Source: an uncultured Eubacteriales bacterium (GTDB taxonomy: Bacteria > Bacillota > Clostridia > Oscillospirales > Oscillospiraceae). Taken from it: a stretch of 64,000 bases of DNA. Positions 49,911 through 58,335 of this stretch are shown here, in pieces. The stretch is taken from NCBI GenBank assembly GCA_900544295.1, contig UQUO01000008.1:16247-80246 (forward strand), written 5' to 3'. The notes under the pieces were generated by a model, which had not been told where the DNA came from, searched no databases, and was given only the letters and a program-made list of their open reading frames with translations. Positions within the stretch are counted from its first letter, which is position 1. Every line of letters begins with the position of its first letter. The translations under genes and the position numbers were made by a program.

Positions 49911-50732
49911 TTGAACACGCAAATCATCGCCATCGCCAACCAGAAAGGCGGCGTTGGCAAGACAACCACCTGCGCGAACCTGGGGATTGGGCTGGCGCAG
50001 GCCGGAAAGAAAGTGCTGCTGATCGACGGGGACCCGCAAGGCAGCCTGACCATCAGCCTGGGCCACCCCCAGCCGGACAAGCTGCCCTTTACCCTGTCCG
50101 ACGCGATGGGCCGTATCCTGATGGACGAGCCGCTGCGCCCCGGCGAGGGTATCCTGCACCACCCGGAGGGCGTTGACCTGATGCCCGCAGACATCCAGCT
50201 CTCCGGCATGGAGGTCTCCCTGGTGAACGCCATGAGCCGAGAGACCATCCTGCGGCAGTATCTGGACACGCTCAAGGGACAGTATTCCCATATCCTGATT
50301 GACTGCCAGCCATCCCTGGGTATGCTCACGGTCAACGCCCTGGCCGCCGCCAACAGGGTCATAATCCCCGTTCAGGCGGAGTACCTGCCCGCCAAGGGCC
50401 TGGAACAGCTGCTCCAGACCGTAAACAAGGTGAAGCGGCAGATCAACCCCAAGCTCCAGATCGACGGCATATTGCTGACGATGGTGGACAACCGCACCAA
50501 CTTCGCCAAGGAGATTGCCGCCCTGCTGCGGGAGACCTATGGCAGCAAAATCAAGGTGTTCGGCACCGAGATTCCCCATTCTGTCCGGGCAAAGGAGATC
50601 AGCGCCGAGGGCAAAAGCATTTTTGCCCATGACCCTAATGGCAAGGTGGCCGAGGGCTATAAGAATCTGACCAAGGAGGTGATAAAACTTGAAAAGCAGC
50701 GCGAAAAAAGTAGAGCTGGCTCCATACGATGA
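49911..50732 (+). CDS. parA: ParA/Soj-type partition ATPase
   Basis: 273 residues from TTG 49911, where GAGGTG lies 6 bp upstream. Deviant Walker A NQKGGVGKTTT at the N-terminus, Walker B HILIDCQPSLGML, and the NRVIIPVQAEYLPAKGLEQL segment. With ParB it secures inheritance of the excised element. Its last 44 bp overlap parB. Confidence 0.94.
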   Translation: MNTQIIAIANQKGGVGKTTTCANLGIGLAQAGKKVLLIDGDPQGSLTISLGHPQPDKLPFTLSDAMGRILMDEPLRPGEGILHHPEGVDLMPADIQLSGMEVSLVNAMSRETILRQYLDTLKGQYSHILIDCQPSLGMLTVNALAAANRVIIPVQAEYLPAKGLEQLLQTVNKVKRQINPKLQIDGILLTMVDNRTNFAKEIAALLRETYGSKIKVFGTEIPHSVRAKEISAEGKSIFAHDPNGKVAEGYKNLTKEVIKLEKQREKSRAGSIR

Positions 50733-51615
50733 TTTGTTTTCCACCGAGGAAAGCCGCCAGGATGCCAAGCTGGAGAAGATACAGGAAATTCCGCTGTCTG
50801 AGCTGCACCCATTTAAGGGGCATCCCTTCAAAGTCAAGGATGACGAGGCCATGATGGAGACCGCCGACAGCGTTCGGCAGTATGGTGTTCTGGTTCCGGC
50901 GATCGCCCGCCCGGACCCGGAGGGCGGCTATGAGCTGGTTGCCGGTCACAGGCGGCACCGGGCCAGTGAGCTGGCCGAGAAAGAAACCATGCCTGTCATT
51001 GTCCGAGACCTGGACGATGATGCTGCCACTATCATCATGGTGGACAGCAACTTACAACGTGAAAGCCTGCTCCCCAGCGAAAGGGCCTTTGCTTACAAGA
51101 TGAAGCTGGAGGCTATGAAACACCAAGGCGCACGGGGGGACTTAACTTCGTCCCAACTTGGGACGAAGTTGCGTGCAGATGAATTGTTGGCGCAGCAGGC
51201 TGGTTCGAGTAGGAACCAGGTGCAGCGCTATATCCGCCTGACGGAGCTGATTCCCGAACTGCTGGATATGGTCGATGAAAAGAAAATCGCCCTCAATCCG
51301 GCTTATGAGCTGTCCTTTCTCAAAAAAGAAGAACAGCGGGATTTGCTGGACGCGATGGACAGCGAACAGGCTACCCCCTCTCTCTCCCAGGCTCAGCGAC
51401 TCAAGAAATACAGCCAGGAGGGACATCTGACCCTCGATATGATGCGCGTCATCATGGGTGAGGAAAAGAAAAGTGATCTCGACAAAGTGACTTTCACCTC
51501 CGACACCCTGCGGAAGTATTTCCCCAAAAGCTATACGCCCCAGCGGATGCAGGAAACCATTATCAAACTGCTGGAGGCGTGGCAGAAGAAGCGCCAGAGA
51601 GACCAGGAACGATGA
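50689..51615 (+). CDS. parB: ParB/Noc-type partition protein
   Basis: 308 residues from TTG 50689 with a perfect AAGGAGGTGAT site. ParB N-terminal domain: PLSELHPFKGHPFKV, YELVAGHRRHRASE (CTP-binding GxxRxxA type motif) and IIMVDSNLQRESLLPSERA; then a helix-turn-helix around GSSRNQVQRYIRLTEL. Partner of the preceding parA. Confidence 0.94.
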   Translation: MKSSAKKVELAPYDDLFSTEESRQDAKLEKIQEIPLSELHPFKGHPFKVKDDEAMMETADSVRQYGVLVPAIARPDPEGGYELVAGHRRHRASELAEKETMPVIVRDLDDDAATIIMVDSNLQRESLLPSERAFAYKMKLEAMKHQGARGDLTSSQLGTKLRADELLAQQAGSSRNQVQRYIRLTELIPELLDMVDEKKIALNPAYELSFLKKEEQRDLLDAMDSEQATPSLSQAQRLKKYSQEGHLTLDMMRVIMGEEKKSDLDKVTFTSDTLRKYFPKSYTPQRMQETIIKLLEAWQKKRQRDQER

Positions 51616-51627
51616 AAGGAGCCGCCT

Positions 51628-51903
51628 ATGAGGGATATTTCAGCCCGTGAGCTGAAAGGACACAATATCTTGGCCGTAGAGCGTTTTCAGGACAGCACCC
51701 GCTGGATGATCGAGTTTTCCGTTCAGCGCCCTTGTTCCTACGGCTGCCCCGGCGATGATATGCGGCTGTTTCTTACGGAGGACGGGTATCAGGCCGCCCT
51801 CGTAAGCCAGAAGCGTCGGGAAATCAAAATCAAGCGGTATGCCCGTGTGATCGAGGGCCATGTGCTCGACTTCAAACCGGACAAGCGCCGCCGCCACCCG
51901 TAA
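51628..51903 (+). CDS. Small element protein (91 aa), paralogue of 53489-53800
   Basis: Contains WMIEFSVQRPCSYGCPGDD, MRLFLTEDGYQAAL and KRYARVIEGHVLDF. The same pattern (RLFLTE.GYQ...L, then IKI..(Y/H)A(R/K)V..GH) occurs in the 103-aa protein encoded at 53489. Function unknown; typical of conjugative elements of Oscillospiraceae. Ribosome site GAAAGGAG before ATG 51628. Confidence 0.75.
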   Translation: MRDISARELKGHNILAVERFQDSTRWMIEFSVQRPCSYGCPGDDMRLFLTEDGYQAALVSQKRREIKIKRYARVIEGHVLDFKPDKRRRHP

Positions 51904-51930
51904 ACTCATTATCACTACGAAAGGAAAGGA

Positions 51931-52122
51931 ATGAATATGTGTACTGTCCAGAGCATCAAAGATGCCATCCGGGAAAGTTGCCAGTCCCAGTATGATATGG
52001 AATCCACCGACATTGACCGGGTTTTGCAGACCCTCCCGTTTTCGGAGCATGAGCCGATGTTCAGTCATCCGCCGAAGTACAAGCGTCCTTACCGGCCCTG
52101 GCAGAACAACAAAAACAGCTGA
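51931..52122 (+). CDS. Small element protein (63 aa)
   Basis: Polar protein MNMCTVQSIKDAIRESCQSQ... ending in a basic, Pro/Tyr-rich tail (PPKYKRPYRPWQ). AAGGAAAGGA lies right before ATG 51931; ATG 51937 is an alternative start. Unknown function. Confidence 0.6.
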   Translation: MNMCTVQSIKDAIRESCQSQYDMESTDIDRVLQTLPFSEHEPMFSHPPKYKRPYRPWQNNKNS

Positions 52123-52191
52123 AAGCCACAGTCTTTTTCACGAAGGATTGTGGCTTTTTTCATGCCCTAAAATTAGAAAGGAGTGAAGTCA

Positions 52192-53085
52192 ATGGCCGTT
52201 TTTCGCATTGAACGGACCAAAGATTATACCGTGATGAGCAATCATCACCTGCGGAACCACGAACTATCCCTCAAGGCAAAGGGGCTTCTTTCCATGATGT
52301 TATCCCTGCCTGATGACTGGAACTATACTACCCGTGGACTTGCGAAAATCTGCAAGGAGGGCGTTGATGCCATCGGCAGTGCGCTGCGGGAGTTGGAAAC
52401 CGCCGGTTACATCGTGCGGAACCAGCTGCGGGACCAACAAGGCCGGATCAGCGACACCGAGTATGTGATTTATGAGAAACCCCAGCCCAGGCAGCCAGAA
52501 ACGCCAAGGCCGGATACGGCTGTACCAGATACGGCTTCACCAGATACGGAAAACCCGTATCTGGATAAACCGGATACGGAAAAGCCCGCAGAATTAAATA
52601 TAGAGAAACCAAATACTCAAAAACAAAATACTCATGGAGCAAGTACCGATTCCATTCCCTTCCGGGAAACAGCGGCAGCACAGCTGCCGGAACGGAAAGG
52701 AAGGGATGCGATGTCTGTCTCAGAGATAGAAAATTATCGGGAATTGATTCTGGAGAACATCGAGTATGACTATCTGTGCAGAGAGTTTTCGACCTACCGT
52801 GAGGACCTGGACGAGATTGTGGAGCTGATGGTGGAGACCGTTTGTGCCAAACGTAAAACCACTCGGATCGCTGGCAGCGACTTTCCCCATGAAGTCGTGC
52901 GCTCCCGGTTCTTGAAGCTGGATAGCGAGCATATCCGATTTGTCATGGACGGTATGCAGAAAAACACCACGGAGGTCCGCAATATGAAACAGTATTTGCT
53001 TGCAGTGCTGTTCAACGCGCCCACCACGATCAGCAATCACTACACCGTACAAGTCAATCACGATATGAACACAGGCGGCTGGTAA
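52192..53085 (+). CDS. Replication-initiator-like helix-turn-helix protein (RepA_N/DUF6017 type)
   Basis: 297 residues from ATG 52192 (AAAGGAGTG 8 bp upstream). Winged-helix N-terminal domain (DYTVMSNHHLRNHELSLKAK, MMLSLPDDWNYTTRGLAKIC), a Pro/Asp/Thr-rich linker with repeated PDT units (residues about 100-130), and a C-terminal DUF6017-like domain (ELILENIEYDYL...). Such proteins start replication of plasmids and excised elements. Confidence 0.8.
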   Translation: MAVFRIERTKDYTVMSNHHLRNHELSLKAKGLLSMMLSLPDDWNYTTRGLAKICKEGVDAIGSALRELETAGYIVRNQLRDQQGRISDTEYVIYEKPQPRQPETPRPDTAVPDTASPDTENPYLDKPDTEKPAELNIEKPNTQKQNTHGASTDSIPFRETAAAQLPERKGRDAMSVSEIENYRELILENIEYDYLCREFSTYREDLDEIVELMVETVCAKRKTTRIAGSDFPHEVVRSRFLKLDSEHIRFVMDGMQKNTTEVRNMKQYLLAVLFNAPTTISNHYTVQVNHDMNTGGW

Positions 53086-53133
53086 ACAGCCGCTTTTCTG
53101 TTGCCCGGCAATACCGGGAGAAAGGATTTTGCC

Positions 53134-53496
53134 ATGAAACGACCTCTTGCCTACATTACGGCTCCCTGGAGCAACAACCAGTATGAGAACGCCGAGAACG
53201 CTGCCACCTACTGCCGCCAGGTGTACGACGCCGGGTATTCGCCCATCTGCCCGGTTCTGTTCTTGTCCACCTTCCTCAAGGACGAGATTCCCCAGGAACA
53301 CAAGGACGGGCTGGATATGGTGCGAGACTATCTGCGCCGGTCCCATGTGCTGGTGGTCTGCGGCCACGGCATCGACGAGACCGTGAAGAATGACATCGCC
53401 ACCGCTGAGCGCCTGCGGATCACCGCTACCACCCTGGACGGTATCCTGACTGTGAAAGGCCAGGGACGCGGGAAAGGAGGTGCGCGCCATGCCTGA
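53134..53496 (+). CDS. DUF4406-like nucleoside-deoxyribosyltransferase-fold protein
   Basis: 120 residues from ATG 53134 (AAAGGA 8 bp upstream). AYITAPWSNNQYENAENAAT, GYSPICPVLFLSTFL and LVVCGHGIDETVKNDIATAE follow the pattern of DUF4406 and related deoxyribosyltransferase-like folds. Biochemical role on the element unknown. Overlaps the next gene. Confidence 0.7.
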   Translation: MKRPLAYITAPWSNNQYENAENAATYCRQVYDAGYSPICPVLFLSTFLKDEIPQEHKDGLDMVRDYLRRSHVLVVCGHGIDETVKNDIATAERLRITATTLDGILTVKGQGRGKGGARHA

Positions 53497-53800
53497 GCGT
53501 AAGACCGTGGGCCAGCTGATGGAGGAAATGCGGCTCAAGGCCGGGGCGCAGAACTACCACGGCCATGAGTACATGGATTTGGAGCGGTTTGCCGAGGACA
53601 CCCGGCACATGATTATCTTCGATGTGCTGACCCACGATTCGCCGGTGGGCTGGAAAGGCGAACGGACCCGCCTGTTTCTGACGGAGGCCGGATACCAGAA
53701 AAGCCTGGAGAACCAGGAAAAGGGCCACATCAAGATTCTCAGCCATGCCAAGGTGCGCCAGGGACATCTGTACTATGACCGCTCCGATCAGCTGCGTTGA
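53489..53800 (+). CDS. Small element protein (103 aa), paralogue of 51628-51903
   Basis: ATG 53489 follows AAAGGAGG. The segment HMIIFDVLTHDSPVGWKGER then TRLFLTEAGYQKSL and IKILSHAKVRQGHLYY aligns by eye with the 91-aa protein. Function unknown. Confidence 0.7.
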   Translation: MPERKTVGQLMEEMRLKAGAQNYHGHEYMDLERFAEDTRHMIIFDVLTHDSPVGWKGERTRLFLTEAGYQKSLENQEKGHIKILSHAKVRQGHLYYDRSDQLR

Positions 53801-53812
53801 AAGGAGCCTGCC

Positions 53813-53854
53813 ATGATGAAATACCTGCTGCGGCGGCTGGTGGTCCCGCCTTAG
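53813..53854 (+). CDS. Possible 13-aa peptide or broken gene start
   Basis: AAAGGAG lies 7 bp before ATGATG; the frame reads MMKYLLRRLVVPP then TAG. The frame continues past the TAG with YQAPPLQNPWKGG, which looks like coding sequence. Either a tiny gene or one with a nonsense codon. Confidence 0.25.
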   Translation: MMKYLLRRLVVPP

Positions 53855-53901
53855 TATCAAGCGCCACCCCTGCAAAATCCGTGGAAAGGAGGCGATGACC
53901 T

Positions 53902-54402
53902 ATGCAGGAGGAAGTGGAAAACAGGACTTTGACGCTGGTAGTCAGCGGAACAAAGTTTACCGGGCGGCTGTTTAAGGCCGCCATCACCAAGTACCTTGCC
54001 CACCGCAAGGAAAAGAAGCTGCAAAAGCAGAAAAGCCGGGATACCCCCGTGATTCCCCACGGCAAACAGACGGTGAAGCAGCTGATCGGCCAGAATCAGG
54101 GCGTTTCCAACATCGAGATCACCGACCCCTCCATCAAGGAGTTTGAAAAGATCGCCCGGAAATACGGCGTTGACTATGCGGTGAAGAAGGACCGCAGCAG
54201 CTCCCCGCCCAAGTACCTGATCTTTTTCAAAGGCCGCGATGCGGATGCCCTGACCGCTGCCTTTACCGAGTACACCGGCAAGAAGGTCAGAAAGGCGCAG
54301 AAAACAGAGCGTCCGTCCGTGCTGGCAAAGCTGAGCCAGTTCAAAGAGCTGGTGAAACACGCCGTTGTGGACCGGAACAAGCGGAAGGAGCTGGAACGAT
54401 GA
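53902..54402 (+). CDS. pcfB: PcfB-family (DUF3801) conjugation protein
   Basis: 166 residues. GTKFTGRLFKAAITKYLAHR, GVSNIEITDPSIKEFEKIAR, YGVDYAVKKD and YLIFFKGRDADALTAAF are the PcfB pattern. PcfB proteins work beside the coupling protein in Firmicute conjugation, probably docking the relaxosome. The stop overlaps the coupling-protein start as ATGA. Confidence 0.88.
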   Translation: MQEEVENRTLTLVVSGTKFTGRLFKAAITKYLAHRKEKKLQKQKSRDTPVIPHGKQTVKQLIGQNQGVSNIEITDPSIKEFEKIARKYGVDYAVKKDRSSSPPKYLIFFKGRDADALTAAFTEYTGKKVRKAQKTERPSVLAKLSQFKELVKHAVVDRNKRKELER

Positions 54403-54716
54403 AGATGAAAAAGCAACTTGACATCAAAAAGCTCCTTTTGCTGAATATGCCCTATATCCTGATGGGGCTGTTCGCAACCAACTTCGGTGAAGGATGGCGG
54501 ATGGCCGTGGGTGCGGACGCTTCGGCAAAAATGCTTTCGTTCTTCTCCACGCTGCCGGTGGCGCTGGCCAGCTGGTGGCCCAGCCTGCACCCTTTGGACC
54601 TGCTGGTGGGGCTGTGCTGCGGCGCTGGCCTGCGATTGGCCGTGTATCTCAAAAGCAAGAACGCCAAGAAGTACCGGCACGGTATGGAGTATGGCAGCGC
54701 CCGCTGGAGTGCATAA
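54399..54716 (+). pseudogene. virD4: VirD4-type coupling protein, N-terminal fragment (split by insertion)
   Basis: The first 103 codons encode the two N-terminal membrane segments (LLLLNMPYILMGLFATNFG; HPLDLLVGLCCGAGLRLAVY) and reach the conserved GMEYGSARW. The next native codon (GGC, then THEDIAPYID) is found only at 62407. Between them lies a 7.7-kb element, and the fragment ends three codons into it. Confidence 0.87.
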
Positions 54717-54763
54717 TTTTAAGTGTAAAGGAAGCCTATATGGACGCACAGGAGGTTATGCAC

Positions 54764-56614
54764 ATGACTGATTATAGTAAAATTACAGCCCTTTACTCCC
54801 GCCTTTCCGTGGGCGACGAGGACAGGGACGGCGGTGAGAGTAACTCGATACAGAACCAAAAAATCTTTTTGGAGAACTACGCCAGAGGGCAGCACTTAAC
54901 CAATATCCGGCACTACATTGACGATGACGAAAGCGGCAGATTTTTTGACCGTTCTGCCTACTCCCGCATGATGGACGATGTAGAGAACGGGAAAATCGGT
55001 GTCTGCATTATGAAAGACCTGACACGCTGGGGGCGTGACTATCTCCAAGTCGGCAATGCGATGGAGATATTCAGACGGAACAATGTGCGCTTTATCGCAG
55101 TCAACAACGGGATAGACAGCGAAAAGCCCGATACATTGGAGTTTGCGCCCTTTATCAACATCATGTCGGAGTGGTACGCAAAGGACATCAGCAAGAAAGT
55201 AAAGACCGGCATTAAGACGAAGGGCATGAGTGGAAAGCCGATTGCCACCGAAGCCCCCTATGGCTATGTCAAATCCCCGGACAACAAGGATTTTTGGATT
55301 ATCGACGAGGAAGCCGCCGGAGTTGTTCGTTTGATTTTTCGCCTGTTTCTGGACGGAAAAAACCGAAACCAAATTGCCGTATATCTCACGCAGGCGCAAA
55401 TCCCAACGCCCACATTCTACATGAAAGAGCGCGGGCGGGGAACCTGTAAAAACAGGGCGCTCAATGAGGCCAACCGCTATAAGTGGAACAAAGCCACCCT
55501 GACCCATATCCTCACACGGCAGGAGTATTGCGGTGATGTTGTCAACTTCAAGACCACAAAGCACTTCCGCGACAAGCGGAACCACTATGTAGACCGGAGC
55601 CAATGGCAGATAACCGAAAATGTGCATGAGCCGATTATTGACCGCACCGACTTTGAAACCGTACAGCGGATTTTGGAAAATGCGCCCGTCAAACGCCCCA
55701 ACGGGGACGGGGAAATCCACCCTTTGTCGGGCTTGCTTTTCTGTAAGGATTGCGGTGCGAAAATGCACATTCGCATAGATTATCGGAATGGCGGCAAGCG
55801 TCATGTTGCCTATTGCAGCGAGTACCACAAGGGAAAAGCCAAAAACCCCAAATGCAATTCCCCGCACATCATTGACGCGGATTTGCTCATGCAGACCATC
55901 GCGGAAGTGCTGAAGAAAATCGAGGACTATTCTATCAGCAACTGGGCGGAATTTGAAGCCTTAGTGAAAAAGAACCTTGCCATGCAGCAGACCGACAAGA
56001 CCAAGAAACAGCAGAAGCGTATCCCGCAAATCACGACGCGCCTTGAACAGATTGACAAGGTGCTGAACAAGCTCTATGAGGACAACGCCCTCGGCACGAT
56101 CCCGCAAGACCGCTATGAGCAAATGTCGCAGAAGTATTCAGAAGAATACTATGCGCTGAAAGCGGAGCTTGCCGAGCTGCAAGAGCAGCTATCCGCTTTT
56201 GAGAACGCGGGCGGACGGGCGCAGAAGTTTTTGAAGCTGACGGAACGCTACGCTGCCTTTACCGACCTGACCCCCGCCATTCTCAACGAGTTTATCAGCC
56301 GGATTGAAGTGCATGAGCGCGACAAGAAAAGGGCAAAACAAGCCATTCAGCACATCGGGATATATTTCAACTATATCGGCAAATTTGAGAACGAAGTGAC
56401 ACAGCTTACAGAGCCAACGGAGCAGGAAATCCGGCAAATGCGGGAGGAAATCGAAGAAGCCAAAAAGGAAAAGAGCCGCGCCTACCACCGGCAGTATTCA
56501 AGGGAGTACCGGGCGCGAAACCTTGAAAAGCAGCGGGAGTATGACCGTATCAAGGCGCGGGAATACCGGGCAAGGAGAAAGGCGCAGACCGCCGCCGCAC
56601 AGCCCGCACAGTAA
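54764..56614 (+). CDS. Large serine recombinase of the inserted element
   Basis: 616 residues from ATG 54764 (AGGAGG 8 bp upstream; ATG 54740 possible). Resolvase domain with catalytic Ser (TALYSRLSVGDED), ESNSIQNQKI and KDLTRWGRDYLQVG; recombinase domain; zinc ribbon (LLFCKDCGAKMHIR); coiled coil; DUF4368-like C-terminus (IEVHERDKKRAKQAIQHIGI) and a basic tail. It cuts at a dinucleotide core, here within TGG/GG, and drives insertion and excision. First gene inside the left end, as in Tn4451-like elements. Confidence 0.94.
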   Translation: MTDYSKITALYSRLSVGDEDRDGGESNSIQNQKIFLENYARGQHLTNIRHYIDDDESGRFFDRSAYSRMMDDVENGKIGVCIMKDLTRWGRDYLQVGNAMEIFRRNNVRFIAVNNGIDSEKPDTLEFAPFINIMSEWYAKDISKKVKTGIKTKGMSGKPIATEAPYGYVKSPDNKDFWIIDEEAAGVVRLIFRLFLDGKNRNQIAVYLTQAQIPTPTFYMKERGRGTCKNRALNEANRYKWNKATLTHILTRQEYCGDVVNFKTTKHFRDKRNHYVDRSQWQITENVHEPIIDRTDFETVQRILENAPVKRPNGDGEIHPLSGLLFCKDCGAKMHIRIDYRNGGKRHVAYCSEYHKGKAKNPKCNSPHIIDADLLMQTIAEVLKKIEDYSISNWAEFEALVKKNLAMQQTDKTKKQQKRIPQITTRLEQIDKVLNKLYEDNALGTIPQDRYEQMSQKYSEEYYALKAELAELQEQLSAFENAGGRAQKFLKLTERYAAFTDLTPAILNEFISRIEVHERDKKRAKQAIQHIGIYFNYIGKFENEVTQLTEPTEQEIRQMREEIEEAKKEKSRAYHRQYSREYRARNLEKQREYDRIKAREYRARRKAQTAAAQPAQ

Positions 56615-56692
56615 AACAGAATAACCGACAACCAAGAGGGATTTTCCGGCTACGGGAAGTCCCTCTTTTGCGCCCGGAGAAAGGAGCCGCCT

Positions 56693-56908
56693 ATGGCAGA
56701 ACAGAACGGGACGCCCACCGAACCCCGGAACGCCGACAGTATCATCACGACGCAGAGGAACGGGCAGACCATTGTTGCGGAGTTATTTTTCAATCACAGC
56801 AGCACAGAAACATTCCGCGACAAGCTGCTCAAGACGATACTTGCCGACAGTTCGCGTTTATCCGTGTCTGACGGTCAAGAGCCGGAAAAAACAGAAATCT
56901 TGCGATAA
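56693..56908 (+). CDS. tnpW: TnpW-like transposon protein
   Basis: 71 residues with AAAGGAGCC before ATG 56693. RNADSIITTQRNGQTIVAEL then FFNHSSTETFRDKLLKTIL matches the small TnpW protein seen next to TnpX-type recombinases. Role unknown. Confidence 0.8.
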   Translation: MAEQNGTPTEPRNADSIITTQRNGQTIVAELFFNHSSTETFRDKLLKTILADSSRLSVSDGQEPEKTEILR

Positions 56909-57042
56909 CAACCGCCCCGACGATACATTCCCCGTCCGGGCGGTTTTTATCGTCAAATACGCTGTTTTCTCCAAGTCAAAAGCCGGAGAAAACACCCGAA
57001 AAATGCCCCTATTGCGTAACAGGGGCGCAGAAAGGAGCTTGC

Positions 57043-57339
57043 ATGAGAACAGGGCTTACCAAGCAGGAAAAGACCACCGATATTTGGTTTGACGAGAAAG
57101 ACCCCCTTATCCATATCCGCACCCACAACACCGCCTTGAAAAAGCGTCTGCTTGCATACAGCCGCCGTTATCCGGCGATCTGCCAGCAGACCGACGCAGA
57201 CCCGGAAACGGGCTGCATGGAGTTTGACATCGAGAAAGGCCGTTTCTCTTTCCGCCTGACCGTCCCATACAGTGAGGAACGCCGGGAAAAGGCGCGGCAA
57301 TATGCAAAAGAAAACAACACCGCTGATAGACTGAAATGA
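57043..57339 (+). CDS. Small conserved element protein (98 aa)
   Basis: AAAGGAGC precedes ATG 57043. MRTGLTKQEKTTDIWFDEKD, HIRTHNTALKKRLLAYSRRY and EFDIEKGRFSFRLTVPYSEE form a compact alpha/beta protein seen on many Tn4451- or Tn1549-related elements. No function known to me. Confidence 0.75.
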   Translation: MRTGLTKQEKTTDIWFDEKDPLIHIRTHNTALKKRLLAYSRRYPAICQQTDADPETGCMEFDIEKGRFSFRLTVPYSEERREKARQYAKENNTADRLK

Positions 57340-57412
57340 TATAGATTTGTTCATAGTCTTGTGATATATTAAAAATAAGCACTTGAGCAAAAACAGACAA
57401 GGGGGTGGCAAC

Positions 57413-57700
57413 ATGAAAACAAAAGCATCAAAATATCTTGAGATTGTGATTGAGTCTATAAACTATATCATTATCAGTTACGCATTATCCAATATGGCAA
57501 TGCTGTTTCAAAGCAATCCGCTGTTCATCCTGTTTTTTGCGTCCGAGATATGGGTAATTGGAAACTATTGGCGCAAAGTTTGCGATATGGTCAAAAATAA
57601 GATTTTAGCAGTAGTACTCCTAATTATTTGTTTCGCAATTCACATTGGCATAGTGTATTTTATTGGCCGCGTTGTCGGAACTGTTGTTCCGTTTAAGTAA
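57413..57700 (+). CDS. Small membrane protein (95 aa)
   Basis: Start ATG 57413 after GGGGGTGG. Three hydrophobic stretches (YIIISYALSNMAMLF; LFILFFASEIWVIGNYW; ILAVVLLIICFAIHIGIVYF). AT-richer than its neighbours, so probably a later cargo gene. Unknown function. Confidence 0.65.
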   Translation: MKTKASKYLEIVIESINYIIISYALSNMAMLFQSNPLFILFFASEIWVIGNYWRKVCDMVKNKILAVVLLIICFAIHIGIVYFIGRVVGTVVPFK

Positions 57701-57808
57701 TGCCATAAATACCGCAAATAACTAAATATATTAAACCGAGAGCAGCTATTTTCGTACAGAAAACGGCTGCTCTTTATTTCGCCGACGGGCAGAAAGGAGC
57801 GACCACCC

Positions 57809-58105
57809 ATGACGAAACCGAGAGAGAAAACCCGCGAGGAATTGACCGCCGAGATTGAGGAAAGCAAGAAGAAAATCCGGCAGTTTGAAAACCGGGAGAA
57901 AATCATCAAGCAGAAGTTATCCGTTGAGGAACGCAAGGCGAGAAACCACAGGCTTTGCAAGCGCGGCGGCTTCATGGAGAGCCTTGTGCCGGAGCTGATT
58001 GCCATGCCGGACGAGGACGCGAAAGCCTTTTTACGGCTTGCCTTGACGAGCGAGCCAGCACAGGAGTTTTTGAAAAAACGAGCCGAGGACGGGAACGCGG
58101 AATAA
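57809..58105 (+). CDS. DUF3847-family element protein
   Basis: 98 residues after AAAGGAGC. Coiled-coil start (KTREELTAEIEESKKKIRQF, ENREKIIKQKL) then KARNHRLCKRGGFMESLVP and LTSEPAQEFLKKRA, as in DUF3847 proteins. These nearly always precede a MobA/MobL relaxase and may be relaxase accessory (MobC-like) factors; that role is inference. Confidence 0.85.
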   Translation: MTKPREKTREELTAEIEESKKKIRQFENREKIIKQKLSVEERKARNHRLCKRGGFMESLVPELIAMPDEDAKAFLRLALTSEPAQEFLKKRAEDGNAE

Positions 58106-58335
58106 TCCCTTTGGAACAAAGGGCGCACTTATACACCCTTGCGGGCGTGTGCGCTCTGCCGAGGGCTTATCTCCGCACAGGGAACTTTCCCCGCGCTCCG
58201 ATATGGCGGCTTTGCCGCAACAAGGGGCTGCACCCCTTGCGCCGCTTACGCGGCTATCCCTGCATACCCACAAAAACAGTACACCCGCCCCGGCGTCTGT
58301 ACTATTTTTGCGGGTTTTATTATCCTATCCGGGAG
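58106..58335 (-). other. oriT: Probable origin of transfer with an IncQ-like nic sequence
   Basis: On the minus strand TAAGTGCGCCCT (58131-58120) equals the nic region of IncQ plasmid RSF1010. Just 5' of it lies an inverted repeat (GCGCACACGCCC...GGGTGT..GTGCGC), as in IncQ oriT. Further hairpins (AAGGGGCTGCACCCCTT; GCCGCTTACGCGGC) fill the rest. The relaxase gene starts at the other end of this region. Confidence 0.75.

Noticed and set aside
54494..54763. N-terminal extension joining the coupling protein frame to the serine recombinase
   Set aside because: The long frame crosses the element junction by chance; the recombinase has its own AGGAGG site and normal start at 54764.
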